Source: Penium margaritaceum
Taxonomy: Eukaryota > Streptophyta > Zygnematophyceae > Desmidiales > Peniaceae
NCBI GenBank assembly: GCA_023375785.1
Contig: SZWC01000036.1
Span: 780,545-809,236, forward strand
DNA length: 28,692 bases
Reading direction: 5' to 3'
Part shown: in pieces, positions 12,871 through 24,300 of the stretch
How positions within the stretch are numbered: the first letter of the stretch is position 1
Layout of the letters: every line of letters begins with the position of its first letter
Program-made: the position numbers and the translations under genes
The notes under the pieces: model-generated
Told to the model about the DNA's origin: nothing
The model's input: the letters and a program-made list of their open reading frames with translations, nothing else
The model's database searches: none

Positions 12871-13290
12871 TCTGACCAGTGTGTTTCTGACCACTGTGTT
12901 TCTGACATGTGAGTTTCTGACCACTGTGTTTGTGACCGCTGTGTTTCTGACCACTGTGTTTATGACCACTGTGTTTCTGACCAGTGTGTTTCTGACCAGT
13001 GTGTTTCTGACCACTGTGTTTCTGACCAGTGTCTTTCTGACCAGTATGTTTCTGACCAGTATGTTTCTGACCACTGTGTTTCTGACCAGTGTGTTTCTGA
13101 CCACTGTGTTTCTGACATGTGAGTTTCTGACCACTGTGTTTCTGACCGCTGTGTTTCTGACCACTGTGTTTATGACCACTGTGTTTCTGACCAGTGTGTT
13201 TCTGACCAGTGTGTTTCTGACCACTGTGTTTCTGACCAGTGTCTTTCTGACCAGTATGTTTCTGACCAGTATGTTTCTGACCACTGTGTT
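12871..13290. repeat. 210-bp tandem duplication (fourteen monomers)
   Basis: The copies are 12871-13080 and 13081-13290. Each contains CTGACATGTGAGTTTCTG, GACCGCTG, TTTATGACC, GTGTCTTTCTG and two CCAGTATG units in the same order. The one difference I see is TTTGTGACCGC against TTTCTGACCGC near 12932. A third, shorter relative starts at 13291 with CTGACCTGTG. Confidence 0.92.
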
Positions 13291-13700
13291 TCTGACCTGT
13301 GTGCTTCTGACCACTGTGTTTATGAGCAGTGTATTTCTGACCACTGTGTTTCTGACCAGTGTGTTAATGACCTCTGTGTTTCTGACCACTGTGTTTCTGA
13401 CCACTGTGTTTCTGACCAGTGTGTTTCTGACCAGTGTGTTCATGACCACTGTGTTTCTGACCACTGTGTTTCTGACCACTGTATTTCTGACCAACGTGTT
13501 TCTGACCATGGTGTTTCTGAGCACTGTGTCTCTGACTCCTGTGTTTCTGACCACTGTGTTTCTGTCCAGTGTGTTTCTGACAAATGTGTTTCTGACCAGT
13601 GTAGTTCTGACCAATGTGTTTCTGACCACTATGTTTCTGACAAGTGTGTTTCTGACCACTGTGTTTCTGACCACAGTGTTTCTGGCCACTGTGTTTCTGA

Positions 13701-13880
13701 CCACTGCGTTTGTGTCCAGTGTGTTTCTGACCACTGTGTTTCTGACCAGTGTGTTTCTGACCACTGTGTTTCTGACCACTGTGTTTCTGACCACTGCGTT
13801 TGTGTCCAGTGTGTTTCTGACCACTGTGTTTCTGACCAGTGTGTTTCTGACCACTGTGTTTCTGACCAGTGTGTTTGTGA
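13701..13880. repeat. 90-bp tandem duplication (six monomers, two copies)
   Basis: CCACTGCGTTTGTGTCCAG starts at 13701 and again at 13791. The following monomers agree until the last unit of the second copy. This is another 90-bp event besides the two large arrays, using yet another set of six monomers. Confidence 0.9.
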
Positions 13881-14590
13881 CCGGTGTGTTTATGACCACT
13901 GTGTTTCTGACCAGTGAGTTTCAGACCATTGTGTTTCTGACCACTGTGTTTCTGACCACTGTGTTTCTGACCAGTGTGTTTCTGACCAGTGTGTTTCTGA
14001 CCAACGTGTTTCTGACCAGCGTGCTTCTGACCAGTGTGTTTCTGACAAGTGGTTTTCTGACCACTGTGTTTCAGACCAGTGTGTTTAGACCAGTGTGTTT
14101 CTCACCAGTGTGTTTCTGACCAGCGTGTTTCTAACAGGTGTGTTTCTGACCACTGTGTTTCTGACCAATGTGTTTCTGACCAGTGTAGTTCTGACAACAG
14201 TATTTCTGACCACTGTGTTTCTGACAAGTGTGTTTCTGACTGCTGCGTTTCTGACCACTGTGTTTCTGGCCTCTGTGTTTCTGACCACTGTGTTTCTAAC
14301 CAGTGTGTTTCTGACCACTGTGTTTCTGGCCAGTGCGTTTCTGAGCGGTGTGTTTCTGAACGGTGTGTCTCTGACCACTGTATTTCTGACCAGTGTGTTT
14401 CTGACCAGAGTGTTTCTGACTAGTGTGTTTCTGACCAGTGTGTTTCTGACCGGTTGTGTTTCTGACCAATGTGTGTCAGACCACTGTATTTCTGACCAGT
14501 GTAATTATGACCAGTGTGTTTCTGACCAGTGTGTTTCTGACCCGTGTGTTTCTGACCACTGTGTTTCTGACCACTGTGCATCTGACCAGT

Positions 14591-14910
14591 GTGTTTTTAC
14601 CACTGTGTTTCTGAGCAGTGTGTTTATGACCACTGTGTTTCTGACCACTGTGTTTCTGACCACTGTGTTTCTGACCAGTGTGTTTCTGACCACTGTGTTT
14701 CTAACCACTGCGTTTCCGACCATTGTGTTTCTGACCAGTGTGTCTCTGACTACTGTGTTTCTGACCATTGTGGTTCTGACCACTGTCTTTCTGACCAGTG
14801 TGTTTCTAACCACTGTGTTTCTGACCACTATGTTTGTGACCAGTGTGTTTCGGACCACTGTGCTTCTGAGCAGTGTGTTTCTGACCACCGTGTTTCTGAA
14901 CAGTGTGTGA
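14591..14910. repeat. Partial domain B copy (B0)
   Basis: Starting at a 14-bp unit containing GTGTTTTTACC, this run matches 17361-17670 in monomer order. Shared variants include GAGCAG, TTTATGACC, TTTCCGACCATTG, CTGACTACTG, CCATTGTG and GTGCTTCTGAGCAG. The match fades near 14900, where GTGTGACTGACC and CTCGAAACTG appear. It is the earliest trace of the long super-repeat in the window. Confidence 0.72.
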
Positions 14911-16790
14911 CTGACCACTGTGTTTCTAACCGCTGTGTACCTGACCACTGCGTTTCTCGAAACTGTGTTTCTGACCACTGTGTTTCTGACCAGTGTTTTT
15001 CTGACCCCTATGTTTCTGACTAGTGTGTTTCTGACTACTGTGTCTTTGACCACTGTGTTTCTGACCAGTGTGTTTATGACACCTGTGCTTCTGAACAGTG
15101 TGTTTCTGACCAGTGTGTTTCTGACCAATGTGTCTCTGACCACTGTGTTTCTGACAAGTTTATGATCACCGTGTTTCTGACCACTGTGTTTCTGCCCACT
15201 GCGTTTCTCACCAGTGTGTTTCTGACCACTGTTTTTCTGACTAGTGTGGTTATGACCACCGTGTTTCTGACCAGTGTGTTTCTGAACAGTGTGTTTCTGA
15301 CCAGTGTGTTTCTGACCACTTTTTTTCTGACCAGTGAGTTTCTGACCACTGTGTTTCGGACAGCTGTGTTTCTGACCACTGTGTTTCTGACCACTGTGTT
15401 TCTGACCAGTGTGTTTCTGACCAGTGTGTTTCTGACCACTGTGTTTCTGACCAGTGTCTTTCTGACCAGCATGTTTCTGACCAGTGTGTTTCTGACCACT
15501 GTGTCTGACCAGTGTGCTTCCGACCACTGTGTTTCTGAGCAGTGTATTTATGACCACTGTGTTTCTGATCAGTGTGTTAATGACCACCGTGTTTCTGACC
15601 ATTGTGTTTCTGACCATAGTGTTTCTGACCAGTGTGTTTCTGAACAGTGTGTTCATTACCACTGTGTTTCTGACCACTGTGTTTCTGACCACTGTGTTTG
15701 TGACCAACGTGTTTCTGACCAGTGTGTTTCTGAGCACTGAATTTCTGACTCCTGTGTTTCTGACCACTGTGTTTCTGACCGGTGTGTTTTTGACAAATAT
15801 GTTTCTGACTCGTGTGTTCCTGACCGGTGTAGTTCTGACCACTGTGTTTCTGGCCACTGTGTTTCTGACCACTGTGTTTGTGACAAGTGTGTTTCTGACC
15901 ACTGTGTTTCTGACCAGTGTGTTTCTGACCACTGTGTTTCTGACCAGTGAGGTTCTGACCATTGTGTTTCTGACCACCTTGTTTCTGACCGATGTGTCTC
16001 TGACAGCTGTGTTTCTGAACAGTGTGTTTCTGACCAGTGTGTTTCTGACCCCTGTGTTTCTGACCACTGTGTTTCTGACCAGTGTGTTCCAGACCAGTGC
16101 ATTTCTGACCACTGTGTTTCTGACCATTGTGTTTCTGACCAATGTGTTTCTGACCAGTGTGTTTCCGACCAGTGTGTTCCTGATAAATATGTTTCTGACC
16201 AGTGTGTTTCTGACCCTAGTCTTTCTGACCAGTGTTTTTTTGACCAGTGTGTTTCTCACCACTGTGTTTATGACCAGTGTGTTTCTGACCACTGTGTTTC
16301 TGAACAGTGTGTTTCTGACCAGTGTGTTTCTGACCACTATGTTTCTGACCAGTGAGTTTCTGACCACTGTGTGTCTGACCAATGTGTTTCTGACCACTGT
16401 GTTTATGACCACTGTGTTTCTGACCAGTGTGTTTCTGACCAGTGTGTTTCTGACCACTGTGTTTCTGACCAGTGTCTTTCTGACCGGTATGTTTCTGACC
16501 AGTGTGTTTCTGACCACTGTGTTTCTGATCAGTGTGCTTCCGACCACGGTGTTTCTGAGCACAGTGTTTCTGACCACTGTGTTTCTGACCACTGTGTTTC
16601 TGAACACAGTGTTTCTGACAACTGTGTTTCTGACCAACGTGTTTCTGACCTGTGTGTTTCTGAGCACTGTGTTTCTGACTCCTGTGTTTCTGACCACTAT
16701 GTTTCTGACCAGTGTGTTTCTGACCACTGTGTTTCTGACCACTGTGTTTCTGACCAGTGTTGGTCTGACCATAGTGTTTCTGACCACTGT

Positions 16791-19080
16791 GTGATTCTGT
16801 CACGGGTGTTTCTGACCACTGCGTTTCAGACCATTGTGTTTGTGGCCACTGTGTTTCTGACCACTGTGTTTCTAACCAGTGTGTTTCTGACCACTGTGTT
16901 TCTGACCTGTGTGTTTCAGACCACTGTGTTTCTGAACACAGTGTTTCTGACCATTGTGTTTTTGACCACTGTGTTTCTGACCAGTGACTTTCTGACCACT
17001 GTGTTTCTGACCACTGTGATTCTAACCACTTTGTTTCTAACCACTGTGTTTCTGACCAGTGTGTTACTGACCAGTGTGTTTCTGACCACTGTGCTTCTGA
17101 GGAGTGTGATTCTGACCGGTGTGTTTCTGACCAGTGTGTTTCTGACCACTGTATTTCTGACCAGTGTGTTTCATACCAGTGTGTTTCTGACCAGTGTGCT
17201 TCTAACCAGTGTGTTTCTGACAGGTGTGTTTCTGACCACTGTGAGTCAGACCACTGTGTTTCTGATCAGTGTGTTCATGACCAGTGTGATTCTGACTAGT
17301 GTGTTTCTGACTCATGTGTTTCTGACCGCTCTGTTTCTGACCACTATGCTTCTGACCACTGTGTTTTTACCACTGTGTTTCCGAGCAGTGTGTTTATGAC
17401 CACTGTGTTTCTGACCACTTTGTTTCTGACAACTGTGTTTCTGACCACTGTGTTTCTGACCACTGTGTTTCCGACCATTGTGTTTCTGACCAGTGTGTTT
17501 CTGACTACTGTGTTTCTGACCATTGTGTTTCTGACCACTGTCTTTCTAACCGGTGTGCTTCTGACCACTGTGTTTCTGACCCTTGTGTTTCAAACCAGTG
17601 TGTTTCCGACCACTGTGCTTCTGAGCAGTGTGTTTCTGACCACTGTGTTTCTGACCTATGTGTTTCTGACCACTGTGTTTCTGACCAGTGTGTTTCTGAC
17701 TACTGTGTCTCTGACCACTGTGTTTCTGACCAGTGTGTTTCTGACCTCTGTGTTTCTGAACAGTGTGTTTCTGACCAGTGTGTTTCTGACCAGTCTGTTT
17801 CTGACCAGTGTGTTTCTAGCCAGTGTGTTTCCGGCCACTGTGTTTATCACCAATGTGTTTCTGACCTATGTGTTTGTGACCACTGTGTTTCTGACCAGTG
17901 TGTTTCTGACCACCGTGATTCTCACCAGTGTGTTTCTGACGAGTGTGTTTCTGACCAGTCTGTTTCTGACCAGTGTGTTTCTGACCAGTCTGTTTCTGAC
18001 CAGTGTGTTTCTGACCAGTCTGTTTCTGACAGCCGTGTTTGTGACCACTGTGTTTCTGACCAGTGTGTGTATGACCACTGTGTTTCTGATCAGTGTGTTT
18101 CTTACCACTGTGTTTCTGATCACTGTGTTTCTGACCAGTGTGTTCTTTACCACCGTGTTTTTGAGCAGTGTTTTTCCGACCACTGTGTTTCTGACCAGTG
18201 TGTTTCCGACCACTGTGTTTCTGACCACAGTGTTTCTGACCACTGTGTTTCTCACCAGTGTGTTTGTGACCAATGTGTTTCAGACCACTGTGTTTCTGAT
18301 CACTGTGTTTCTGACCAATGTGTTTCAGACCAGCGTGTTTCTGACCAGTGCGTTTCTGTTCACTGAGTTTCTGACTAATGTGTTTCTGACCACTGTGTTT
18401 TTGACCAGTGTGTTTCTGACCAATGCGTTTCTGACTAGTGTGTTTCTGACCCGTGTTCTCCTGACCACTGTGTTTTGGACTACTGTGTTCCTGACAAGTG
18501 TGTTTCTGACCACTGTGTTCCTGACCACTGTGTTCCTGGCCACTGTGTTTCTAACTACTGTGTTTGTGATCAGTGTGTTTGTGACCACTGTGTTTCTGAC
18601 CAGTGTGTTTCTGACCACTGTGTTTCTGACCAGTGTTTTTCTGACCAGTTCGTTTCTAGCCATTGTGCTTCTGACCTGTGAGTTTCTGACCACTGTGTTC
18701 AGACCACTGTGTTTCTGACAACAATGTTTCTCACCACTGTGTTTCTGACCACTGTGTTTCTGACCATTGTGTTAATGACCAGTGTGTTTCTGACCAAAAA
18801 GTTTCTGACCACTGTGTTTCTGACATGTGTGTTTCTGACCACTGCGTTTCTGGCCACTGTGTTTCTGGCCATTGTGTTTCTGACCTTTGTGTTTATGACC
18901 ACTGTGTTTCTGACCATTGTGTTTCTGACCAGTGTGTTTCTGGCCACTGGGTTTCTGACCAGTGTGTTTCTGACCAGTGTGTTTCTGACCAGTGTGTTTC
19001 TGACCACTGTGTTTCTGACCAGTGTGTACATGACCAGTGTGTTTCTGACCACTATGTTTCTAACCAGTGTGTTTCTGACC
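16791..19080. repeat. Domain B super-repeat copy B1
   Basis: It begins at the +2 slip GTGTGATTCTG, CACGGGTG. It then contains the GTCTGTTTCTGAC dimers, GTGTGTATGACC, GTGTTCTTTACC, GTTTTTCCGACC, CAGTTCGTTTCTAGCC, CTGACCTGTGAG with a -1 slip, CTGGCCACTGGG and GTGTACATGACC. The same sequence of markers, in the same order, recurs from 20031 to about 22790. B1 lacks the 12-copy 90-bp array present in B2. Confidence 0.78.
17951..18030. repeat. 30-bp dimer repeat, about 2.7 copies
   Basis: Units ending CCAGTC and CCAGTG alternate, so TGACCAGTCTGTTTC recurs every 30 bp at about 17952, 17982 and 18012. The related stretch 21541-21590 in copy B2 has one fewer dimer and a CTTACC variant, showing local copy-number change between super-repeat copies. 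Confidence 0.82.
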
Positions 19081-19380
19081 ACTGTGTTCCTGACCTGTGT
19101 GTATATGACCAGAGTGTTTCTGTCCACTGTGTTTCTGACCAGTGTGTTTTTGACCACTGTGCTTTTGAGCAGAGTGTTTCTGACCACTGTGTTTCTGACC
19201 AGTGTGTACATGACCAGTGTGTTTCTGACCACTATGTTTCTAACCAGTGTGTTTCTGACCACTGTGTTCCTGACCTGTGTGTATATGACCAGAGTGTTTC
19301 TGTCCACTGTGTTTCTGACCAGTGTGTTTTTGACCACTCTGCTTCTGAGCAGTGTGTTTCTGACCACTGTGTTTCTGACC
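19021..19380. repeat. 180-bp tandem duplication (twelve monomers)
   Basis: The copies are 19021-19200 and 19201-19380. Both contain GTGTACATGACC, CCACTATG, TTTCTAACC, GTTCCTGACCTGTG, GTATATGACCAGAG and CTGTCCACTG. I see three differences, all near the end: CCACTGTG against CCACTCTG, GCTTTTGAGC against GCTTCTGAGC, and GCAGAGTG against GCAGTGTG. Confidence 0.93.
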
Positions 19381-20030
19381 AGTGTGTTACTGACCAGTTT
19401 GTTTCTGACCACTGTGTTTCTGACCACTGTGTTTCTGACCAGTGTGTTTCTGACCAGTGTGTTTCTGACCACTGTGTTTCTGACTAGTGAGTTTCTGACC
19501 ACTGTGTGTCTGACCGATGTGTTTCTGACCACTGTGTTTATGAACACTGTGTTTCTGACCAGTGTGTTTCTGACCACTGTGTGTCTGACCGATGTGTTTA
19601 TGACCACTGTGTTCATGACCACTGTGTTTCTGACCAGTGTGTTTCTGACCAGTGTGTTTCTGACAACTGTGTTTCTGACCAGTGCCTTTCTGACCAGTAT
19701 GTTTCTGACCAGTGTGTTTCTGACCACTGTGTTTCTGACAAGTGTGCTTCCGACCACTGTATTTCTGAGCAGTGTATTTCTGACCACTGTGTTTCTGGTC
19801 AGTGTGGTAATGACCACTGTGTTTCTGACCACTGTGTTTCTGACCACTGTGTTTCTGACCACTGTGTTTCTGACCAACGTGTTTCTGAGTAGTGTGTTTC
19901 TAAGCACTGTGTTTCTGACTCCTGTGTTTCTGACCACTGTGTTTCTGACCACTGTGTTTCTGACCACTGTGTTTCTGACCACTGTGTTTCTGACCAGTGT
20001 AGGTCTCACCATAGTGTTTCTGACCACTGT

Positions 20031-22790
20031 GTGATTCTGACACGGGTGGTTCTGACCACTGCGTTTCTGACCAGTTTGTTTCAGACCACTGTGTTTCTAA
20101 ACACAGTGTTTCTGACCACTGTGTTTCTGACCACTGTGTTTCTGAACACAGTGTTTCTGACCATTGTGTTTCTGACCACTGTGTTTCTGACCAGTGAGTT
20201 TCTGACCACTGTGTTTCTGACCAGTGAGTTTCTGACCACTGTGTTTCTGACCACTGTGTTTCTCACCAGTGTGTTTCTGACCAGTGTGTTTCTGACCTGT
20301 GTGTTCCTGACCACTGTGTTTCTGACCAGTGTGTCTCTGACCACCGTGCTTCTCACCAGTGTGTTTCTGACCAGTGTGTTTCTGACCTGTGTGTTCCTGA
20401 CCACTGTGTTTCTGACCAGTGTGTCTCTGACCACCGTGCTTCTCACCAGTGTGTTTCTGACCAGTGTGTTTCTGACCTGTGTGTTCCTGACCACTGTGTT
20501 TCTGACCAGTGTGTCTCTGACCACCGTGCTTCTCACCAGTGTGTTTCTGACCAGTGTGTTTCTGACCTGTGTGTTCCTGACCACTGTGTTTCTGACCAGT
20601 GTGTCTCTGACCACCGTGCTTCTCACCAGTGTGTTTCTGACCAGTGTGTTTCTGACCTGTGTGTTCCTGACCACTGTGTTTCTGACCAGTGTGTCTCTGA
20701 CCACCGTGCTTCTCACCAGTGTGTTTCTGACCAGTGTGTTTCTGACCTGTGTGTTCCTGACCACTGTGTTTCTGACCAGTGTGTCTCTGACCACCGTGCT
20801 TCTCACCAGTGTGTTTCTGACCAGTGTGTTTCTGACCTGTGTGTTCCTGACCACTGTGTTTCTGACCAGTGTGTCTCTGACCACCGTGCTTCTCACCAGT
20901 GTGTTTCTGACCAGTGTGTTTCTGACCTGTGTGTTCCTGACCACTGTGTTTCTGACCAGTGTGTCTCTGACCACCGTGCTTCTCACCAGTGTGTTTCTGA
21001 CCAGTGTGTTTCTGACCTGTGTGTTCCTGACCACTGTGTTTCTGACCAGTGTGTCTCTGACCACCGTGCTTCTCACCAGTGTGTTTCTGACCAGTGTGTT
21101 TCTGACCTGTGTGTTCCTGACCACTGTGTTTCTGACCAGTGTGTCTCTGACCACCGTGCTTCTCACCAGTGTGTTTCTGACCAGTGTGTTTCTGACCTGT
21201 GTGTTCCTGACCACTGTGTTTCTGACCAGTGTGTCTCTGACCACCGTGCTTCTCACCAGTGTGTTTCTGACCAGTGTGTTTCTGACCTGTGTGTTCCTGA
21301 CCACTGTGTTTCTGACCAGTGTGTCTCTGACCACCGTGCTTCTCACCAGTGTGTTTCTGACCAGTGTGTTTCCGACCACTGTGTTTCTGACCAGTGTGTT
21401 TCTGGCCAGTGTGTTTCTGACCACTGTGTTTCTCACCAATGTGTTTCTGACCTCTGTGTTTCTGACCACTGTGTTTCTGACCAGTGTGTCTCTGACCACC
21501 GTGCTTCTCACCAGTGTGTTTCTGACCAGTGTGTTTCTGACCAGTCTGTTTCTGACCAGTGTGTTTCTTACCAGTCTGTTTCTGACAGCTGTGTTTCTGA
21601 CCACTGTGTTTCTGACGAGTGTGTGTATGACCACCGTGTGTCTGACCAGTGTGTTTCTTACCACTGTGTTTCTGATCACTGTGTTTCTGACCAGTGTGTT
21701 CTTTACCACCGTGTTTCTGAGCAGTGTTTTTCCGACCACTCTGTTTCTGACCAGTGTGTTTCCGACCACCGTGTTTCTGACCACGGTGTTTCTGACCACT
21801 GTGTTTCTGACCACTGTGTTTGTGACCAGTGTGTTTCAGACCACTGTGTTTCTTATCACTGTTTTTCTGACCAGTGTGTTTCTGACCAGCGTGTTTCTGA
21901 CCAGTGCGTTTCTGACCACTGTGTTTCTGACTAATGTGTTTCTGACCACTGTGTTCTGACCAGTGTGTTTCTGACCAATGTATTTCTGACTAGTGTGTTT
22001 CTGACTAGTGTTATCCTGACCACTGTGTTTCTGACTACTGTGTTTCTGACAAGTGTGTTTCTGACCACTGTGTTCCTGACCACTGTGTTCCTGGCCACTG
22101 TGTTTCTGACTACTGTGTTTCTGACAGGTGTGTCTGTGACCACTGTGTTTCTGACCAGTGTGTTTCTGACCACGGTGTTTCTGAACACTGTGTTTCTGAC
22201 CAGTGTGTTTCTGACCACTGTGTTTCTGACCAGTGTGTTTCTGACCAGTTCGTTTCTAGCCATTGTGTTTCTGACCTGTGAGTTTCTGACCATTGTGTTC
22301 TGACCACTGTGTTTCTGACAACTGTGTTTCTCACCACTGTGTTTCTGACCACTGTGTTTCTGACCATTGTGTTTATGACCAGTGTGTTTCTGACCACAAA
22401 GTTTCTGATCACTACGTTTCTGGCCACCGTGTTTCTGGCCACTGTGTTTCTGACCTTTGTGTTGATGACCACTGTGTTTCTGACCAGTGTGTTTCTTACC
22501 AGTGTGTTTCTGGCCACTGGGTTTCTGACCAGTGTGTTTCTGACCAGTGTGTTTCTGACCAGTGTGTTTTTTACCACTGTGTTTATGAGCACTGTGTTTC
22601 TGATCAATGTGTTTCTGACCAGTGTGTTTCTGGCCACTAGGTTTCTGACCAGTGTATTTCTGACCAGTGTGTTTCTGACAAGTGTGTTTCTGACCACTGT
22701 GTTTCTGACCACTGTGTTTCTGACCAGTGTGTATATGACCAGTGTGTTTCTGACCACTATGTTTCTAACTAGTGTGTTTCTGACCACTGT
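20031..22790. repeat. Domain B super-repeat copy B2
   Basis: This is the partner of B1. Markers and their offsets from B1 are: the +2 slip at 20031 (3240), GTTCTTTACC at about 21699 (3556), the -1 slip near 22297 (3600) and the GTRTATGACC monomer near 22726 (3705). The growing offset is explained by insertions and losses inside B2. These include the 90-bp array at 20261-21370 and a 120-bp doubling of the CTGGCCACTGGG block (22511 and 22631; single in B1 near 18951). Confidence 0.78.
20261..21370. repeat. Higher-order array 2: identical 90-bp (six-monomer) unit, 12 full copies
   Basis: The marker CTGACCTGTG recurs every 90 bp from 20291 to 21281, giving twelve complete units to 21370 plus about 30 bp of a thirteenth at the left edge. 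Each unit contains in order CCTGTG, GTGTTCCTG, a C-type, a G-type, GTGTCTCTGACCACCG and GTGCTTCTCACCAG monomers. I see no base difference among copies. The right edge is set by TTTCCGACC at 21371. A single partial relative (GTGTCTCTGACCACC, GTGCTTCTCACC) lies at 21486-21520. Identity points to a very recent expansion, or to consensus collapse or duplication during assembly. Confidence 0.97.
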
Positions 22791-24030
22791 GTTTCTGACC
22801 ACTATGTTTCTGACCAGTGTGTTTCTGACCGCTGTGTTTTTGACCATTCTGTTTCTGACAACCGTGTTTCTGACCACACTCTTTCTGACCAACATGTTGT
22901 TGACCAGTGTGTTTATGACCACTGTATCTCTGACTGCTGCGTCTCGGACCACTCCTTTTCTTACCAGTGTGTTTCTGACCAGTGTGTTTCGGACTAGTGT
23001 ATTTCTGACCAGTGTATTTCTGACCATTGTGTTTCAGACCACTGTGTTTCTGGCCATCGTGTTTCTGACCGCTGTGTTTCTGACAAGTGTGTCTCTGACC
23101 ACCGTGTTTGTGTCCAGTGTGTTTCTCACCATTGTGTTTCTGACCACTGTGTTTCTGCACAGTGTGTTTCTGACCACTGTGTTTCTGACCAGTGTGTTTC
23201 TGACCAGTGTGTTTCTGACCACTATGCTTATGACCAGTGAGTTTCTGACCACTGTGTTTCTGACCACTGTGTTTCTGACCAGTGTGTTTCTGACCAGTGT
23301 GTTTCTGACCACTATGCTTCTGACCAGTGAGTTTCTGACCACTGTGTTTCTGACCACTGTGTTTCTGACCACTGTGTTTCTGACTACTGTGTTTCTGACC
23401 ACCGTGTTTCTGACCAGTGTCTTTCTGACCAGTGTGTTTCTGACCATTGTGCTTCTGACCAGTGTGTTTCTGACCATTGGGTTTCTGACCAACATGCTTC
23501 TGACAACTGTGTTTCTGACCAGTCTGTTTCTGACCACTGTGTTTCTAACCACCGTGTTTCTGAACCCTGTGTTTCTGACCAGTGTGTTTGTGACCAGTTT
23601 ATTCATGACCAGTTTGTTTCTGACCAATGTGTTTCTGACCACTGTGTATCTGACCATTGTGTTTCTGACCACTGTGTTTCTTACCACTGTGTTTCTGACC
23701 ACTGTTTTTGACCAATGTGTTTCTGTTCAGTGTGTTTATGACCACTGTGTTTCTCACCACTGTGTTTCTGACCAGTGTGTTTTTGACCACTGTGTTTCTG
23801 ACCAGTGTGTTTCTGACCTCTGTGTTTCTGACAACTGTGTGTCTGACCACTATGTTTCTGGCCACAGTGTTCCTGACCCGTGTGATTCTGACCACTGTGT
23901 TTATGACCAGTGTGTTTATGACCACTCTGTTTCAGACCAGTGTGTTTCTGACCAGTATGTTTGTGACACCTGTGTTTCTAACAGCGTGTTTCTGATCCCC
24001 GTGTCTCTGACCAGTGAGTTTCTGACCACT

Positions 24031-24300
24031 GGGTTTCTGACCACTGGGTTTCTGACCAGTGTGTTTCTTACCACTGTGTTTCTGACCAGTGTGTTTCTGA
24101 CCACTGTGTTTCTGCCCAGTGTGTTTCTGACCACTGTGTTTTTGACCAGTGTGTTTCTGACCATTGGGTTTCTGACCACTGGGTTTCTGACCAGTGTGTT
24201 TCTTACCACTGTGTTTCTGACCAGTGTGTTTCTGACCACTGTGTTTCTGCCCAGTGTGTTTCTGACCACTGTGTTTTGGACCAGTGTGTTTCTGACCAGT
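24031..24300. repeat. 135-bp tandem duplication with GGG-type monomers
   Basis: The copies are about 24031-24165 and 24166-24300. Each starts with two monomers reading TGGGTTTCTGACC and contains TTTCTTACC and CTGCCCAG in the same order. Differences include CCACTGGG against CCATTGGG and GTGTTTTTGACC against GTGTTTTGGACC. A third truncated start appears at 24352, after a disturbed stretch (GTGTTCAGTCC, GTGTGGCTGACC) with a -1 slip. Confidence 0.86.

Larger units (their letters stand above)
1..15300. repeat. Domain A: divergent ~1.2-1.4 kb higher-order super-repeat
   Basis: A recognisable run of variant monomers recurs. It contains CTGATCACCGTG, then CTGCCCACTG, then TTTCTCACCAG, ACTGTTTTTCTGAC, TTTATGACC, TTTCAGACC and CCGTGCTTCTG. 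Using the CCCAC variant as an anchor, copies lie at 536, 1916, 4224, 5588, 6895, 8680, 9910, 12504 and 15195. Spacings are 1380, 2308, 1364, 1307, 1785, 1230, 2594 and 2691. The 1785 interval includes the 90-bp expansion at 7680-8302. The intervals near 2.3-2.7 kb are about twice the unit and probably hide a copy that lost the anchor. A second anchor, GAACAGTGTGTCT, falls near 1271, 2649, 3669, 5034, 10750 and 11003. Copies differ at many monomers, so this layer looks older than the 90-bp arrays. Domain edges are approximate. Confidence 0.8.
14581..22800. repeat. Domain B: longer super-repeat family (copies offset 2.8-3.7 kb)
   Basis: Ordered variant monomers and rare phase slips are shared between distant positions. 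The -1 slip GTGTTTTTACC followed by GAGCAG and TTTATGACC occurs at 14591 and 17361. The +2 slip GTGTGATTCTG occurs at 16791 and 20031. The -1 slip GTGTTC after CTGACCTGTGAG occurs near 18698 and 22297. Offsets between partners are 2770, 3240 and 3600 bp. They vary because local expansions were inserted later. Domain A modules still occur inside it (CCCAC anchor at 15195), so the edges are mosaic rather than sharp. Confidence 0.8.

Noticed and set aside
14497..16794. Long reverse-strand frame (VVRNT repeats, 760 codons) as a gene
   Set aside because: It is the reverse shadow of the same repeat and stays open for the same arithmetic reason.
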